DNA of 64,000 nt from Desulfogranum marinum (GTDB taxonomy: Bacteria; Desulfobacterota; Desulfobulbia; Desulfobulbales; Desulfobulbaceae). Of the stretch, positions 16,432-25,824 are shown one piece after another (position 1 is the stretch's first letter; every line of letters begins with the position of its first letter). Made by a program: the position numbers and the translations under genes. The notes beneath the pieces are model-generated. The model was not told the DNA's origin. It saw only the letters and a program-made list of their open reading frames with translations, and ran no database searches. The DNA is taken from assembly GCF_016918565.1 (NCBI RefSeq), contig NZ_JAFFQD010000019.1:32658-96657 (forward strand), in the 5' to 3' direction.

Positions 16432-17837
16432 GAGCTGCTCTTTTGTGCTGCATTGTGAGGCAGCAAGGTTGCATTTGCCAATTCACCCAAACCAATATTT
16501 CGCACCGGCGGCCTTACATTGAGTGGTGGAAGGTCCTGTGCATTTTTACCGGTTTCCGATGCCATTATCTCAATTAAACTGCTGCTGCACATTCGCCCTT
16601 GGCACGGCCCCATTCCACACCGTGAAACAGCCTTGACCTGCTCTGGTGCAGTTTGCCCGCTACTTACCAATGCCCGTATGGTTTTCGCCGTCACCTCTTC
16701 GCAGCGACACACAGTAACGTGATCATCTACAGCAGATAGATTTGGACGGGGCGAATACATTGCATCGACAAACGACCTTGTGAGTAACTCATGAGCTAGT
16801 TGCTTACGCAAACTCTTTTGCCTTTTTTCATTAAATGCGCCCCCTTTTCCCAACTCAGCTGCAATGGCAAGAGCTGTGATTTCTCCTTTTAGCTCCGCAG
16901 CAACACCACCATGCACAAAGCCACTATCACCAGCCACAAAGATTGCAGGCAAACTTGTCCTCCCGTCCTCATCAATATCAGGATACCAATACCGCTGGAC
17001 ACCATCCCATTTGTGAGCAAGTCTGAGTTGCCGGGTAAATTCAGTTCGGGGAATGATGCCTTCATGAACCAGTAAAGTGGATGCAGGAACCGTGGTAGCT
17101 TTACCATGCTTATGAGCAACAACAGCTGTTACATGCTCTGCTCCAACAGCTTCATAATGGCTCACTCCTCGTTTGTACTGCCCAACGGATTTACGGGTTT
17201 CCATAAGCATAGCAACACCTTTCGCCAAATAATCAACTCGCCTTAAGGCAGGAAGCAAGTGCGGCAAAGCGGAGAGTACGCTTAAAGAAGGAGTCGTATC
17301 AAAAAAGCTGTTTACCTCCACACCAAGCTTGTTCAGGTGCCCGGCAACAAGAAGCATTATGGGGCCGCTACCAGCAATTGCCACAGGCCCCTGCGGCACC
17401 AAACCATCACTTTTCAAAAAGGCGTCCACCCCTCCTGCCTCAGCCACACCTGGCAGCGTCCATCCTGAAAAAGGCACAGGCCGTTCCATGGCACCGATTG
17501 CCAATACAACCCGCTTTCCTTGAACTTCCCTAGAGCTCCCATTTTCTGAGAAGCAAACCCTGCCATTCGATTCGACCTTCCACGCCTTGCTCAACGGTTT
17601 ATACTCTGCTCCACTTATCCTCAACCTTGTTGCCAGGCCGGCACCGCGAAGATACTCCTGGCCAAGAACCGCGAGGACCTTATCCCGCTGGCGCTCTATA
17701 TTACGATAAATTTGACCGCCGGGAGAAGGCTGTTCATCCAGGACCAGCACCCCCATTCCCTGCTCGGCGCAAGATGCGGCACAGGCCATCCCTGCAGGCC
17801 CTGCGCCCACCACAATTACCTCCCATTTGGTTTTCAT
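16428..17837 (-). CDS. FAD/NAD(P)-binding oxidoreductase with BFD-like 2Fe-2S domain (set A alpha)
   Basis: The 469-residue subunit has two dinucleotide-binding folds: GAGPAGMACAASCAEQGMGV at the N-terminus and GSGPIMLLVAGHLNKLGVEV near residue 150. Its C-terminal BFD-like region has CRCEEVT and CGMGPCQGRMC, a four-Cys [2Fe-2S] site. This is the layout of HcnB, OoxA and the alpha subunit of heteromeric proline/hydroxyproline dehydrogenases. It passes electrons from the DAO subunit towards a quinone or other acceptor. It lies 6 bp after the small 2Fe-2S gene and overlaps the DAO gene. It is a paralogue of the 22290-23681 product. Confidence 0.87.
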   Translation of the reverse strand: MKTKWEVIVVGAGPAGMACAASCAEQGMGVLVLDEQPSPGGQIYRNIERQRDKVLAVLGQEYLRGAGLATRLRISGAEYKPLSKAWKVESNGRVCFSENGSSREVQGKRVVLAIGAMERPVPFSGWTLPGVAEAGGVDAFLKSDGLVPQGPVAIAGSGPIMLLVAGHLNKLGVEVNSFFDTTPSLSVLSALPHLLPALRRVDYLAKGVAMLMETRKSVGQYKRGVSHYEAVGAEHVTAVVAHKHGKATTVPASTLLVHEGIIPRTEFTRQLRLAHKWDGVQRYWYPDIDEDGRTSLPAIFVAGDSGFVHGGVAAELKGEITALAIAAELGKGGAFNEKRQKSLRKQLAHELLTRSFVDAMYSPRPNLSAVDDHVTVCRCEEVTAKTIRALVSSGQTAPEQVKAVSRCGMGPCQGRMCSSSLIEIMASETGKNAQDLPPLNVRPPVRNIGLGELANATLLPHNAAQKSSS

Positions 17838-17843
17838 CTACTC

Positions 17844-18134
17844 TTACCCTTCTTTTACCTGCTGCTTAACAATGTGCATGCCGTCCCGAACCAGGACAAG
17901 ACAAGCCTGTTGGTTTGGTTTACCGTCAATCTCAACAAGGCATTCATGGCAAACACCGATAAAACAAAACGGTGCCCGTTTTTCACCGTGGACAAAAGAA
18001 CATCTGCAATCGGCATGGCCTCCATGGCCAAGAATAGCTGCTGCCACGGAAATTCCTTCCGGTACCTGAAACTCCTGTTTATCAATTGTTATGGTTACGT
18101 TCCTGTCTTCGAATTGGTCTACGGGGATAAACAT
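17844..18134 (-). CDS. Small [2Fe-2S] subunit of amine oxidase (set A gamma)
   Basis: The 96-residue protein has a Fer2_4-type fold. An N-terminal beta-grasp strand pair (VTITIDKQEFQVPEG) is followed by FCFIGVCHECLV and a final QAC, giving the CX4CX2C...C cluster ligands. It corresponds to HcnA and the gamma subunit of hydroxyproline dehydrogenases. It starts 32 bp after the sigma-54 regulator on the same strand and is followed within 6 bp by the alpha subunit, so it belongs to that operon. Confidence 0.87.
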   Translation of the reverse strand: MFIPVDQFEDRNVTITIDKQEFQVPEGISVAAAILGHGGHADCRCSFVHGEKRAPFCFIGVCHECLVEIDGKPNQQACLVLVRDGMHIVKQQVKEG

Positions 18135-18166
18135 GGCTCACATCCTTTACGCACGCGCCTGACACC

Positions 18167-20113
18167 TTACTTGGCTTGAGGCGCTTTAATATCATACTTC
18201 TCAATTTTTCTATAGATCGTCGGCCTGCTGATATTTAGGGCCTGAGCAGTTTTACATATATTGCCGCCGAACTCTTCAAGAGCCTGGGAAATGGTTAGCC
18301 TTTCAACCTCAGCCAAGGTCTTGTGGTGAAAGGATGACACTGCATCAGCATCTACCTGCTCACCCAGCATTTCAGAGATACCGAAATGCTCCGGCAGCAG
18401 AATTTCATCTTCGCACAGATGAACAGCTCGTTCTACCGCACTCTCCAGCTGACGGATGTTTCCTGGCCAATGGTACTGCTGGACTGCCTGAACAGTCTCA
18501 GGTTTTTTGAGGAAAAACTGACGGTTAAGATGAATTTCATGGCGACGGACAAAATGATTCGTCAGCTCTAAAATATCATCATCACGATCACGCAACGGCG
18601 GAATAGTAATTTTTAAGGTACATATCCTGTAATATAGGTCATCACGGAATTTATGATCTTCAATGGCCTGCTTCAGGTCCCTATTGGTGGCCGAAATGAC
18701 CCGCAGATTAACAGGAATGCTTCGCAATCCACCCACTCGCTGAATCTCACCCGTCTGCAATACGCGAAGAAGTTTGACCTGCATGTCAAAGGGCATGTCT
18801 CCAATTTCATCCAGAAAAAGGGTCCCATTGTCCGCAAGCTCAAGCTTTCCTGGTCTACCTCCTTTTTGTGCGCCGGTAAATGACCCTTCTTCATAGCCAA
18901 AGAGTTCACTTTCAAGGAGTTCTTTAGGGATAGCACCACAGTTAATAGCAACAAAAGGGCTGCCTGCCCGGTCACTTGCATTGTGAATGGCCTGGGCAAA
19001 AACCTCTTTTCCGGTCCCTGTTTCGCCGGAAAGTAAAACCGTTGTTGAACTGCTCGCTGCAATGTTTGCCATATGCACAGCCTCAAGCAGCTTGTCGCTG
19101 TTACCAATAATTGTGTCAAAGGTGAAATGAGCATGGGAACCGGTCATCTCTACTGCAAACTGCACAAACTCCTTTTTTTCGATAACCGTAATCAACCCAC
19201 CAACTAATTCTCCGGTATCTAAACGAATGGGGTCTAACGAAGCAAAATGAGTTGCACCGCCCACACTTGAGACAAACTCTCTGGAGGTGAACCCTTTTCC
19301 GGTACGTAAATATTCAGCTACCGATAAGCCCTCACCCACACATTGCGTAAACGATTTATTTTTAAAATCGGGTGGGAGCTGCAGCAAATTCTGTGCTTTT
19401 CGATTTGCCTGCACCATTAGCCCTTTCTGATTTACAGTGATCATCCCTTTGGATGTTGATGCAAGCAGTGCGTTCATATATTGATTCTGGATGGCAAGCT
19501 TTCTGTTATGGGCAGCTTCACGTAATTGCGCTGTAACAGTTTCTGCAGATAGCCTGACAAGACCAAGGGTATGGATATGCATATTTTCTGAATATCCACT
19601 TAAGCTCACCACTCCAAGCAACTCACTTCCATCCGGCGAAAAGATAGGTGCTCCGGCATTACTGATTTTCTGCGCCAAGGTTGAAAACATCTGATCGCCG
19701 TGCAAAAAAATGGGGATCTCCTCCTCAAGCACCAAGCCAATGGCACAAGTACCAATATCTTTTTCAGTCCAACGATACCCGGGAGTACAATTGCGTCGCT
19801 TAAAATGCTCTACAAGATCAGAATCCCCTATCACATGCAGCACATATCCTTCTTTATCCGCCAAAGCCATACAAAAACCAGTGTCCTGTAGCAGTCGGTA
19901 GAGGTTGTCCAACTGTTCGCGGGCCATCGTATAAAAGTCCCTTTGTTTTTCTATACGATGGGCCAGCTGGTCGGCTGTCAGTTTGCTCGATTCCGGTGCA
20001 CAGAGCTGATGGGGATCAACTCCATACTGAGCGGAGCGTTGTAAGGACTGCTCGATAATGGCGGTGAGATTGGGCATCCCCTGTATTTGCATAACCTTAT
20101 CCAACTGTATCAT
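18167..20113 (-). CDS. Sigma-54-dependent activator, AcoR type (GAF-PAS-AAA-Fis)
   Basis: The 648-residue enhancer-binding protein has a GAF-like sensor (about 70-195), a PAS-like segment (about 210-310) and a sigma-54 AAA+ domain. The AAA+ domain has Walker A GETGTGKE (363-370), a GSFTGA sigma-54-contact loop (410-415, a variant of GAFTGA) and Walker B FLDEIGD. A Fis-type helix-turn-helix closes the C-terminus ([21 protein letters not shown]). No receiver domain is present, so it likely senses a small molecule directly. It is divergent from the ridA operon and upstream of oxidase set A, and is the obvious activator of the sigma-54 promoter at 20306-20328. Confidence 0.9.
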   Translation of the reverse strand: MIQLDKVMQIQGMPNLTAIIEQSLQRSAQYGVDPHQLCAPESSKLTADQLAHRIEKQRDFYTMAREQLDNLYRLLQDTGFCMALADKEGYVLHVIGDSDLVEHFKRRNCTPGYRWTEKDIGTCAIGLVLEEEIPIFLHGDQMFSTLAQKISNAGAPIFSPDGSELLGVVSLSGYSENMHIHTLGLVRLSAETVTAQLREAAHNRKLAIQNQYMNALLASTSKGMITVNQKGLMVQANRKAQNLLQLPPDFKNKSFTQCVGEGLSVAEYLRTGKGFTSREFVSSVGGATHFASLDPIRLDTGELVGGLITVIEKKEFVQFAVEMTGSHAHFTFDTIIGNSDKLLEAVHMANIAASSSTTVLLSGETGTGKEVFAQAIHNASDRAGSPFVAINCGAIPKELLESELFGYEEGSFTGAQKGGRPGKLELADNGTLFLDEIGDMPFDMQVKLLRVLQTGEIQRVGGLRSIPVNLRVISATNRDLKQAIEDHKFRDDLYYRICTLKITIPPLRDRDDDILELTNHFVRRHEIHLNRQFFLKKPETVQAVQQYHWPGNIRQLESAVERAVHLCEDEILLPEHFGISEMLGEQVDADAVSSFHHKTLAEVERLTISQALEEFGGNICKTAQALNISRPTIYRKIEKYDIKAPQAK

Positions 20114-20123
20114 TTTTTTACAC

Positions 20124-20140
20124 TGTTACGTTCCATTACA
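20124..20140. promoter_or_regulatory. Candidate activator site 1
   Basis: TGTTA-N7-TTACA, the first of three sites with the same 17-bp architecture between the activator gene and ridA. It lies about 200 bp upstream of the expected start of transcription, a normal distance for a sigma-54 enhancer. Confidence 0.5.
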
Positions 20141-20215
20141 AAAGCGACCTGCATTCGTAATAAATATGGAACAACAACAAATTAGGCTCAAAAAAGTGTT
20201 TAACCGAACGACTCT

Positions 20216-20232
20216 TGTAACAATACATTACA
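20216..20232. promoter_or_regulatory. Candidate activator site 2
   Basis: TGTAA-N7-TTACA, a perfect inverted repeat (extended TTGTAA/TTACAA), about 110 bp upstream of the expected start of transcription. It is the best of the three sites. Confidence 0.55.
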
Positions 20233-20305
20233 ACTAAACAAAAACCAACCAAATCCCACTCAACTCACAACATACTGAAACAAAAGGACAAAGCCATTTA
20301 CAGCC

Positions 20306-20328
20306 TTTTTGGCATACCTTATGCTTTC
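20306..20328 (+). promoter_or_regulatory. Sigma-54 promoter of the ridA-oxidase-tct operon
   Basis: TTGGCATACCTTATGCTTT has GG at 20311-20312 and GC at 20323-20324, exactly ten bases apart, as required for a -24/-12 promoter (consensus TGGCAC-N5-TTGCW). It lies about 120 bp before ridA and beside a divergent sigma-54 activator gene. Confidence 0.75.
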
Positions 20329-20382
20329 AATAAACAAACCATAACAAAAACCTAATATTTAACAGTTACCAAACGACACACC

Positions 20383-20399
20383 TGTAACATATAGATACA
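20383..20399. promoter_or_regulatory. Candidate activator/repressor site 3
   Basis: TGTAA-N7-ATACA, the same architecture as sites 1 and 2 but located after the sigma-54 promoter in the ridA leader. A site there could act in repression or autoregulation. Confidence 0.4.
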
Positions 20400-20446
20400 A
20401 TACACCTTCTTCTTATATAGCCATTACAATGACCGGAGAACCCAAG

Positions 20447-20824
20447 ATGTCCATAGAACGATACGGCACACCAAAAGCAGGCGCCCTTCCCTTTGCTAAA
20501 GCAGCTGGAGCTGATGGCTGGCTCTATGTAAGCGGCCAGGTTCCAAGAGATAGAAACGGTGAGATCGTTGCCGGCACCATGACAACCCAAGCCAGAGCAA
20601 CACTTGACAACCTTCAATCAGTGCTTGAAACAGCCGGTTATAGCCTTGAAGATGTTGTCCGGGTTGGCGTATGGATAGATGACCCTCGCGATTTCTCGGA
20701 ATTCAACAAAGTGTATGGTGAATACTTTTTGACCGAGCACGCTCCGGCAAGGGTCACTATACAAGCGATGATGATGAGCGATCTTCGGGTAGAGGTTGAC
20801 TGTATCGCCTATAAACAGGCTTAA
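20447..20824 (+). CDS. RidA-family imine/enamine deaminase
   Basis: RidA proteins hydrolyse reactive enamine/imine products of amino-acid oxidation to keto acids and ammonia. From ATG 20447 (GGAG eight bases upstream) the product is 125 residues. Family blocks are LYVSGQVPRDRNGEIV, VGVWIDDPRDFSEFN and HAPARVTIQA with the catalytic Arg, and a Glu in RVEVDCIAY. An upstream in-frame ATG at 20429 would add six residues. As first gene of the operon containing an imine-forming oxidase, its role is very probably to clear the oxidase product. Confidence 0.9.
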   Translation: MSIERYGTPKAGALPFAKAAGADGWLYVSGQVPRDRNGEIVAGTMTTQARATLDNLQSVLETAGYSLEDVVRVGVWIDDPRDFSEFNKVYGEYFLTEHAPARVTIQAMMMSDLRVEVDCIAYKQA

Positions 20825-20864
20825 TTTCACCGTTAATCATACGACACATCTATTGAGCCGAAGA

Positions 20865-21995
20865 ATGGGAAAGTTCAAACGTCAAACTTCTGAGCATGAT
20901 ATACTTATTGCCGGAGGTGGTATTAGCGGATTAGCCGTAGCCTATGGCCTGGCTGCAAAAGGGACGAAAGTCACACTCATTGACGCCCCTACCCAAACCA
21001 ACAAAGCTTCTCGCGCTAATGTTGGTCTTATCTGGTGCCAATCTAAATTTCTCCACCTTCCCAATTACGCAAAGTGGGGTTTTCACTCTGCAAGCCTTTT
21101 CCCTGCACTCACCCGGGAGCTTGAGGAAATTTCCGGCCTGGACATCCCCGTTAACTACACAGGCGGGCTCATTGCCTGCGTAGGGCAAAAAGAATACGAA
21201 AATAAAGCCGCTTATATAGCAAAACTCAAGGACCTCCTTGGTGAGTACCCTGGCGGCATGATCTCTCGAACTGAACTCGAAAAAAAACTCCCTAAAATTG
21301 GATTCGGACCCGATGTAGTCGGTGCAGCCTGGTGTGAAGCGGATGGTGTTGTAGAACCACTTGCGCTCATGCGTGCCTATAAAGCGGCGTTTTGCAAACT
21401 TGGCGGCAACGTTATCGAGGCACACATCCATGACGTTTGCCCACAAGATGGAGGCTATAGCGTTTTCACCGACAAAGGACAGATGAAATGTGAACGATTA
21501 GTTTTATCTGCTGGTCTGTCAAATAGGAGATTTTCTCGATTTGCGCTCTCAAGCCTGCCGGTAAGTGCAGACAAAGGCCAAGTGCTCCTCGTAGAGCGCA
21601 TGCCCCCTGTCATGCCTATTCCCCTGCTTGGAGTAACGCAAACTTTTGGCGGTACAATTATCATTGGCTTTCGCCATGAGTTCATTGGCCACGACACGCG
21701 TATCGTGCCCGAGGCGGTTGCAAGTGAAGGAAGGGCAGCCATTCAAATTTGGCCCGAGCTAGGAAAAAAACGCCTCATTCGAGCATGGAGCGGCCTCCGG
21801 GTTATGCCGGAAGACAAGCAGGCTATTTACAGCAGACTACCCAACCACCCGAAAGTTACCCTGATTAATACCCACAGTGCTGTCACGCTCGCGGCAGCCC
21901 ACACTCGCCACCTACCGGAATTCATACTGGGAGGCTGTTTGCCGGATCTCGCTCAAGACATGACCCTTCAACGCTTCGGCGTCGATGTACATTAA
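20865..21995 (+). CDS. DAO-family FAD oxidoreductase, oxidase beta-type subunit (set B)
   Basis: From ATG 20865 the protein has 376 residues; an upstream in-frame ATG at 20796 lies inside ridA and adds residues unlike the family. The FAD site is GGGISGLAVAYGLAAKGTKV. Later DAO blocks include RAWSGLRVMPEDKQAIYSRL and HTRHLPEFILGG. It is the counterpart of the 15253-16431 protein but clearly diverged: the C-terminal HxCGFxKHG block of set A is absent, so substrate or role may differ. It is followed by the small 2Fe-2S and BFD subunit genes. Confidence 0.82.
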   Translation: MGKFKRQTSEHDILIAGGGISGLAVAYGLAAKGTKVTLIDAPTQTNKASRANVGLIWCQSKFLHLPNYAKWGFHSASLFPALTRELEEISGLDIPVNYTGGLIACVGQKEYENKAAYIAKLKDLLGEYPGGMISRTELEKKLPKIGFGPDVVGAAWCEADGVVEPLALMRAYKAAFCKLGGNVIEAHIHDVCPQDGGYSVFTDKGQMKCERLVLSAGLSNRRFSRFALSSLPVSADKGQVLLVERMPPVMPIPLLGVTQTFGGTIIIGFRHEFIGHDTRIVPEAVASEGRAAIQIWPELGKKRLIRAWSGLRVMPEDKQAIYSRLPNHPKVTLINTHSAVTLAAAHTRHLPEFILGGCLPDLAQDMTLQRFGVDVH

Positions 21996-22005
21996 GGCAA
22001 AAAGA

Positions 22006-22293
22006 ATGGAGAAAAGTGAACATAACGATACGGTAACAATACTGGTTGACGACATCCCTGTTACTGTTCCTGCCGGTATTTCCGTCGCAGCCGCAGTCCT
22101 TGGCCACCACCATGCCGGCGAAACATACACCAACCCTGTCGATGGCAGCCCCCGGGCTCCCTACTGCCTCATGGGCGTATGCTTTGAGTGCATGATGGAA
22201 ATCAATGGAGAGCCAAATATACAGTCGTGCCTGGTCACGGTGGAGGAAGGGATGATTGTGAAACGACAGGTTGCAACCGCAGGGGCAAAATGA
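22006..22293 (+). CDS. Small [2Fe-2S] subunit of amine oxidase (set B gamma)
   Basis: The 95-residue Fer2_4-type protein carries VTILVDDIPVTVPAGISVAA, then YCLMGVCFECMM and a final QSC cluster Cys, matching the set A small subunit. ATG 22006 is chosen because the frame upstream to 21985 lies in the preceding gene. Its TGA overlaps the start of the next gene (ATGA), so the two are translationally coupled. Confidence 0.87.
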   Translation: MEKSEHNDTVTILVDDIPVTVPAGISVAAAVLGHHHAGETYTNPVDGSPRAPYCLMGVCFECMMEINGEPNIQSCLVTVEEGMIVKRQVATAGAK

Positions 22294-23681
22294 TGGAACG
22301 ACAGACAGATCTCGTAGTAGTCGGAGCAGGGCCGGCAGGCCTTGCAGCAGCCTGCGCAGCAAGTAATTGCGGCCTGGAAGTGAACCTGGTGGACGAGCAA
22401 TCCTCTCCCGGCGGTCAGTTGTTTCGCAATATCGAATCTCCACTGGGACAGGCATCTCTTGATGCAAAAGAACGCGCCCAAGGAATGGCGCTGGCCAAAA
22501 AATTCAGAGCATCTGATATTACCTACTTTCCCGACACAACAGTCTGGGGACTAGAACCGCACAAGGTATCATGTACCGCCGAGGGAAAGACAAAAATATT
22601 TCCCACCCAATCAGTGATTGTCGCTCCCGGCGCCATGGAACGTCCTGTTCCATTTCCCGGCTGGACGCTTCCCGGCGTTTTGGGTGCAGGAGGTGCAGAT
22701 ATCCTTCTCCGATCCGGGGGCACACTCCTCAAGGATCCTGCACAACCGATAGTTCTAGCAGGAAACGGCCCCCTCTTGCTGCTGCTCGCCTGTCATCTCA
22801 TTGATCGTGGGGTCAACATTGCAGCGTGGCTCGACACTGGTTATTGGCGCAAAAGAATCATGTCTGCAATTCCAATGGCGGTTTCTTTTTTTGATTCTGC
22901 CTACCTGGGCAAGGGATTGTCCATGGCACGCAAGATTGCCAAAGCAAAAATTCCTTTTGTACTTGGTGCCAAAAATTTACAGGCTATCGGCACCCAAAGG
23001 GTCGAAAAAATCACCTATGAAGTGAAGGGTGAAACCAAAGAAATTGCAACCACCTGCCTTTTACTTCATGAAGGCATCATACCACGAACCCACATCCTCA
23101 GTTCTCTTGGTGCAAAACATCTTTGGGATCCGGTGCAACGCTATTGGCACCCGGAGGTCACAGAGTGTGGAGCAACCAGTATTGATGGACTCTACCTGGC
23201 AGGGGATGCAGGCTACGTCCACGGTGGAGATGCAAGCATTACCAAAGGCACCCTTGCCGGCATAGATGCGGCAAGGAGACTGGGCGTCATTACGGACAGT
23301 GAAGCTGCCTTTCGCTCTAAACAGCCGCTTAACAAACTCAGGCTTACCCGTTTTGCGAGAGGATTTCTGCGTTACGTTTTTGCTCCTAACCCTGCCATCT
23401 TTGCAGTACCTGATCAAACCAAAGTTTGCAGATGTGAATCTGTAAGCGCCGGAGACATCAGAAAAGTTGTACTTGAAGGCAATACAGATGTAAACGAGGT
23501 CAAACTCTACACTCGATGCGGCATGGGGCCATGCCAGGGAAGAATGTGCGGCCCGGCCCTTGCAGAAATCACAGCGGCTACCCTTTCAACCTCACCAAAA
23601 AAAGTCGGCAGCCTGCATATTCAGCAACCATTTAGGCCGGTATCACTTGAAAATTATTGTGATACCACCACCCAAGACTAG
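22290..23681 (+). CDS. FAD/NAD(P)-binding oxidoreductase with BFD-like 2Fe-2S domain (set B alpha)
   Basis: From ATG 22290 the protein has 463 residues. It has GAGPAGLAAACAASNCGLEV at the N-terminus, a second dinucleotide fold near GNGPLLLLLACHLIDRGV, and the C-terminal CRCESVS...CGMGPCQGRMC [2Fe-2S] site. It is paralogous to the 16428-17837 product across its length. A longer frame opens at 22188 inside the preceding gene and is rejected. With the DAO and small subunits it forms the second oxidase complex. tctB begins 61 bp later on the same strand. Confidence 0.87.
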   Translation: MMERQTDLVVVGAGPAGLAAACAASNCGLEVNLVDEQSSPGGQLFRNIESPLGQASLDAKERAQGMALAKKFRASDITYFPDTTVWGLEPHKVSCTAEGKTKIFPTQSVIVAPGAMERPVPFPGWTLPGVLGAGGADILLRSGGTLLKDPAQPIVLAGNGPLLLLLACHLIDRGVNIAAWLDTGYWRKRIMSAIPMAVSFFDSAYLGKGLSMARKIAKAKIPFVLGAKNLQAIGTQRVEKITYEVKGETKEIATTCLLLHEGIIPRTHILSSLGAKHLWDPVQRYWHPEVTECGATSIDGLYLAGDAGYVHGGDASITKGTLAGIDAARRLGVITDSEAAFRSKQPLNKLRLTRFARGFLRYVFAPNPAIFAVPDQTKVCRCESVSAGDIRKVVLEGNTDVNEVKLYTRCGMGPCQGRMCGPALAEITAATLSTSPKKVGSLHIQQPFRPVSLENYCDTTTQD

Positions 23682-23742
23682 CATGCACACAAAAGGCTTT
23701 TACATTTTAAGCTCAAACTAGCCTCATCTTACAGGTGAAACG

Positions 23743-24210
23743 ATGAACAGAAGGAAAGTAGATGTTGTCCTATCAGCGATACTCATAACCGTGTCACTGA
23801 TAATCCTGACCAATGACAATCTGGTCGAAGGTGGCATGGAAACGGAACTCGGCTCCATGTTTGTGCCACGAGTCATCGCGATTTGCATACTCCTCTTCTC
23901 CGGCACCATCGGCATTCAGTCTCTATTAAAGATGCATAAAAAAGAAAAGCTCGCCCTCATTGAACATATCGACACCACTGGTTTTGGCGGCGTGGCGCTC
24001 TATTTTTCCATCTTTATCCTGTATTGGCTGGCTGTTCCCCATGTCGGTTTCATTGTTGCGACCCCGTTTACCATTTTTTCGATAGCATACCTCCTGGGTG
24101 GGCGCAGCTGGATTCCCATTATCATCATTTCCATCGTTACCCCGATTGTCATCTTTTACGGTTGTAGCCAATACCTGCGCGTATTTCTACCAACCTGGTC
24201 CTTGTCCTAA
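23743..24210 (+). CDS. tctB: TctB, small membrane subunit of tripartite tricarboxylate-type transporter
   Basis: The 155-residue inner-membrane protein has four hydrophobic helices (about 8-26, 42-60, 80-98 and 105-150), the usual layout of the poorly conserved TctB subunit. Position decides the call: it is followed 12 bp later by an unmistakable tctA and then tctC. The transporter imports organic anions using a periplasmic receptor. Confidence 0.85.
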   Translation: MNRRKVDVVLSAILITVSLIILTNDNLVEGGMETELGSMFVPRVIAICILLFSGTIGIQSLLKMHKKEKLALIEHIDTTGFGGVALYFSIFILYWLAVPHVGFIVATPFTIFSIAYLLGGRSWIPIIIISIVTPIVIFYGCSQYLRVFLPTWSLS

Positions 24211-24222
24211 GAGAGGTAGGTA

Positions 24223-25749
24223 ATGTTTGAAAATATCATCCAAGGCTTTGCTACCGTCTTTGCCGTCGGCCCGATCGTGGGTATCATAATTGGCGTAACC
24301 GTTGGTATTATTTTTGGTGCAATCCCCGGCGTATCAGGCATCATGGCAATCGCTATCATGCTGCCACTAACCTTTTACGTTGACCCGGTTGTCGGCATTA
24401 CCATGCTCCTTGCCGTATATAAAGCCGGCATTTACGGTGGTTCGATATCGGCCATCCTCATCAACACTCCCGGTGCAGCAGCAGCATTTCTTACTGCTCA
24501 GGACGGCCATGCCCTCACCAAGGCAGGCAAGTCCGGCAAAGCCCTCTGCATGGCACTCTATGCCTCTGTAACCGGCGAGATGCTAAGCACATTGGTTCTT
24601 ATCTTTGTTGCTGCGCCGATCTCGCTGATTTCACTCAAGGCCGGTCCTATTGAGAAGGTGTATCTTCTTCTCTTTGCTTTTACCGTGATAGGTTCGGTCA
24701 CAGGGGAATCAATCTCCCGCGGCTTGCTCTCTACCTGCCTTGGCATGCTCTTTGCCACAGTGGGCATGTCTTCCATTACGGGAGCCACGCGTTTTACCTT
24801 TGGCATGCCTGAACTCATGAGCGGCTTCACCTTTACACCAATGCTCATCGGCGTGCTGGTTATGCCGGAAGTTATTATGGCTATACGCAAACGCCATAAC
24901 CCCCAGGCCAACCTGGGACTCACCGTCTCTCCCAATCCCGAGGACAATCGAATCAGCTGGAAAGAGTACCGGTCTGTACTGGGTACCATCATTAAATCTT
25001 CCGGCATAGGAACCATCCTGGGCTCCCTGCCGGGGCTCGGCTCGACTCCGGCGGCATTCCTGGCCTATGGCGAAGCAAAGCGAACGGCGAAAAACCCGGA
25101 GATGTTCGGCAAAGGTTCCATTCGTGGGATTGCAGCGGCAGAATCGGCAAACAATGCGGTCTGCGCAGCTGCCATGATCCCGATGCTTACCTTGAGTATC
25201 CCCGGTGACGATGTAACGGCTCTGCTTTTCGGCGCGTTTCTGATCCAGGGCATTACTCCCGGACCAACTATTTTCTTTGAACATACCCAGGTTATTTATG
25301 GCATTTTTGCCGGATTTCTTCTTACAGACCTGGTTCTACTGGTGTTGGCCCGGATCGGCTTTAAATTCTGGACCAAGGTGGCATCGGTACCACGCCATTA
25401 CATTTTCCCCTGCGTCACCATTTTTGCCTTTGCCGGTGCCTTTACCGCAAATCAGAACATCAACGACGTCATGATTCTCATCCTGTTCACCATGTTTGGG
25501 TTTGGGATGCGATTAGTCGGCCTTAACCCGGCGGCCTATCTCATTGGTTTTATTCTTACCCCAATGCTCGAGCAAAACCTTGACCAGGCAGTCGCCATTG
25601 TCGGCAGCGAATACCACCTCTATTTTACAACTCCATTTGCATGGATTTTTACGGCACTGGCGGCCATATCGGTCTACTCGACCATTCGCCAGCGAAAGAA
25701 AGCAAAACGGCCTGTTATGGCTAAAGAAGAAAAGTACGACTTAAGTTAG
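24223..25749 (+). CDS. tctA: TctA, large membrane subunit of tripartite tricarboxylate-type transporter
   Basis: The 508-residue integral membrane protein has about 12 helices. TctA family blocks are plain: GIIFGAIPGVSGIMAIAIML at residues 28-47, YGGSISAILINTPGAAAA, and a second repeat with GSLPGLGSTPAAFLAYGEAK and PGDDVTALLFGAFLIQGITP. It forms the transport channel with TctB. ATG follows GAGAGG. In this operon the cargo is expected to be the oxidase substrate and not citrate. Confidence 0.95.
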   Translation: MFENIIQGFATVFAVGPIVGIIIGVTVGIIFGAIPGVSGIMAIAIMLPLTFYVDPVVGITMLLAVYKAGIYGGSISAILINTPGAAAAFLTAQDGHALTKAGKSGKALCMALYASVTGEMLSTLVLIFVAAPISLISLKAGPIEKVYLLLFAFTVIGSVTGESISRGLLSTCLGMLFATVGMSSITGATRFTFGMPELMSGFTFTPMLIGVLVMPEVIMAIRKRHNPQANLGLTVSPNPEDNRISWKEYRSVLGTIIKSSGIGTILGSLPGLGSTPAAFLAYGEAKRTAKNPEMFGKGSIRGIAAAESANNAVCAAAMIPMLTLSIPGDDVTALLFGAFLIQGITPGPTIFFEHTQVIYGIFAGFLLTDLVLLVLARIGFKFWTKVASVPRHYIFPCVTIFAFAGAFTANQNINDVMILILFTMFGFGMRLVGLNPAAYLIGFILTPMLEQNLDQAVAIVGSEYHLYFTTPFAWIFTALAAISVYSTIRQRKKAKRPVMAKEEKYDLS

Positions 25750-25824
25750 TTAAACGACGGTTTTGGATACCCATGACCGTATAAATCAGACCATAACATT
25801 CAATCAATTGTTAAGGAGCTAAGT

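Noticed and set aside
15253..18134. Hydrogen cyanide synthase hcnABC
   Set aside because: The subunit plan is the same, but so are opine oxidases and hydroxyproline dehydrogenases. The transporter, RidA and racemase context points to amino/imino-acid catabolism.
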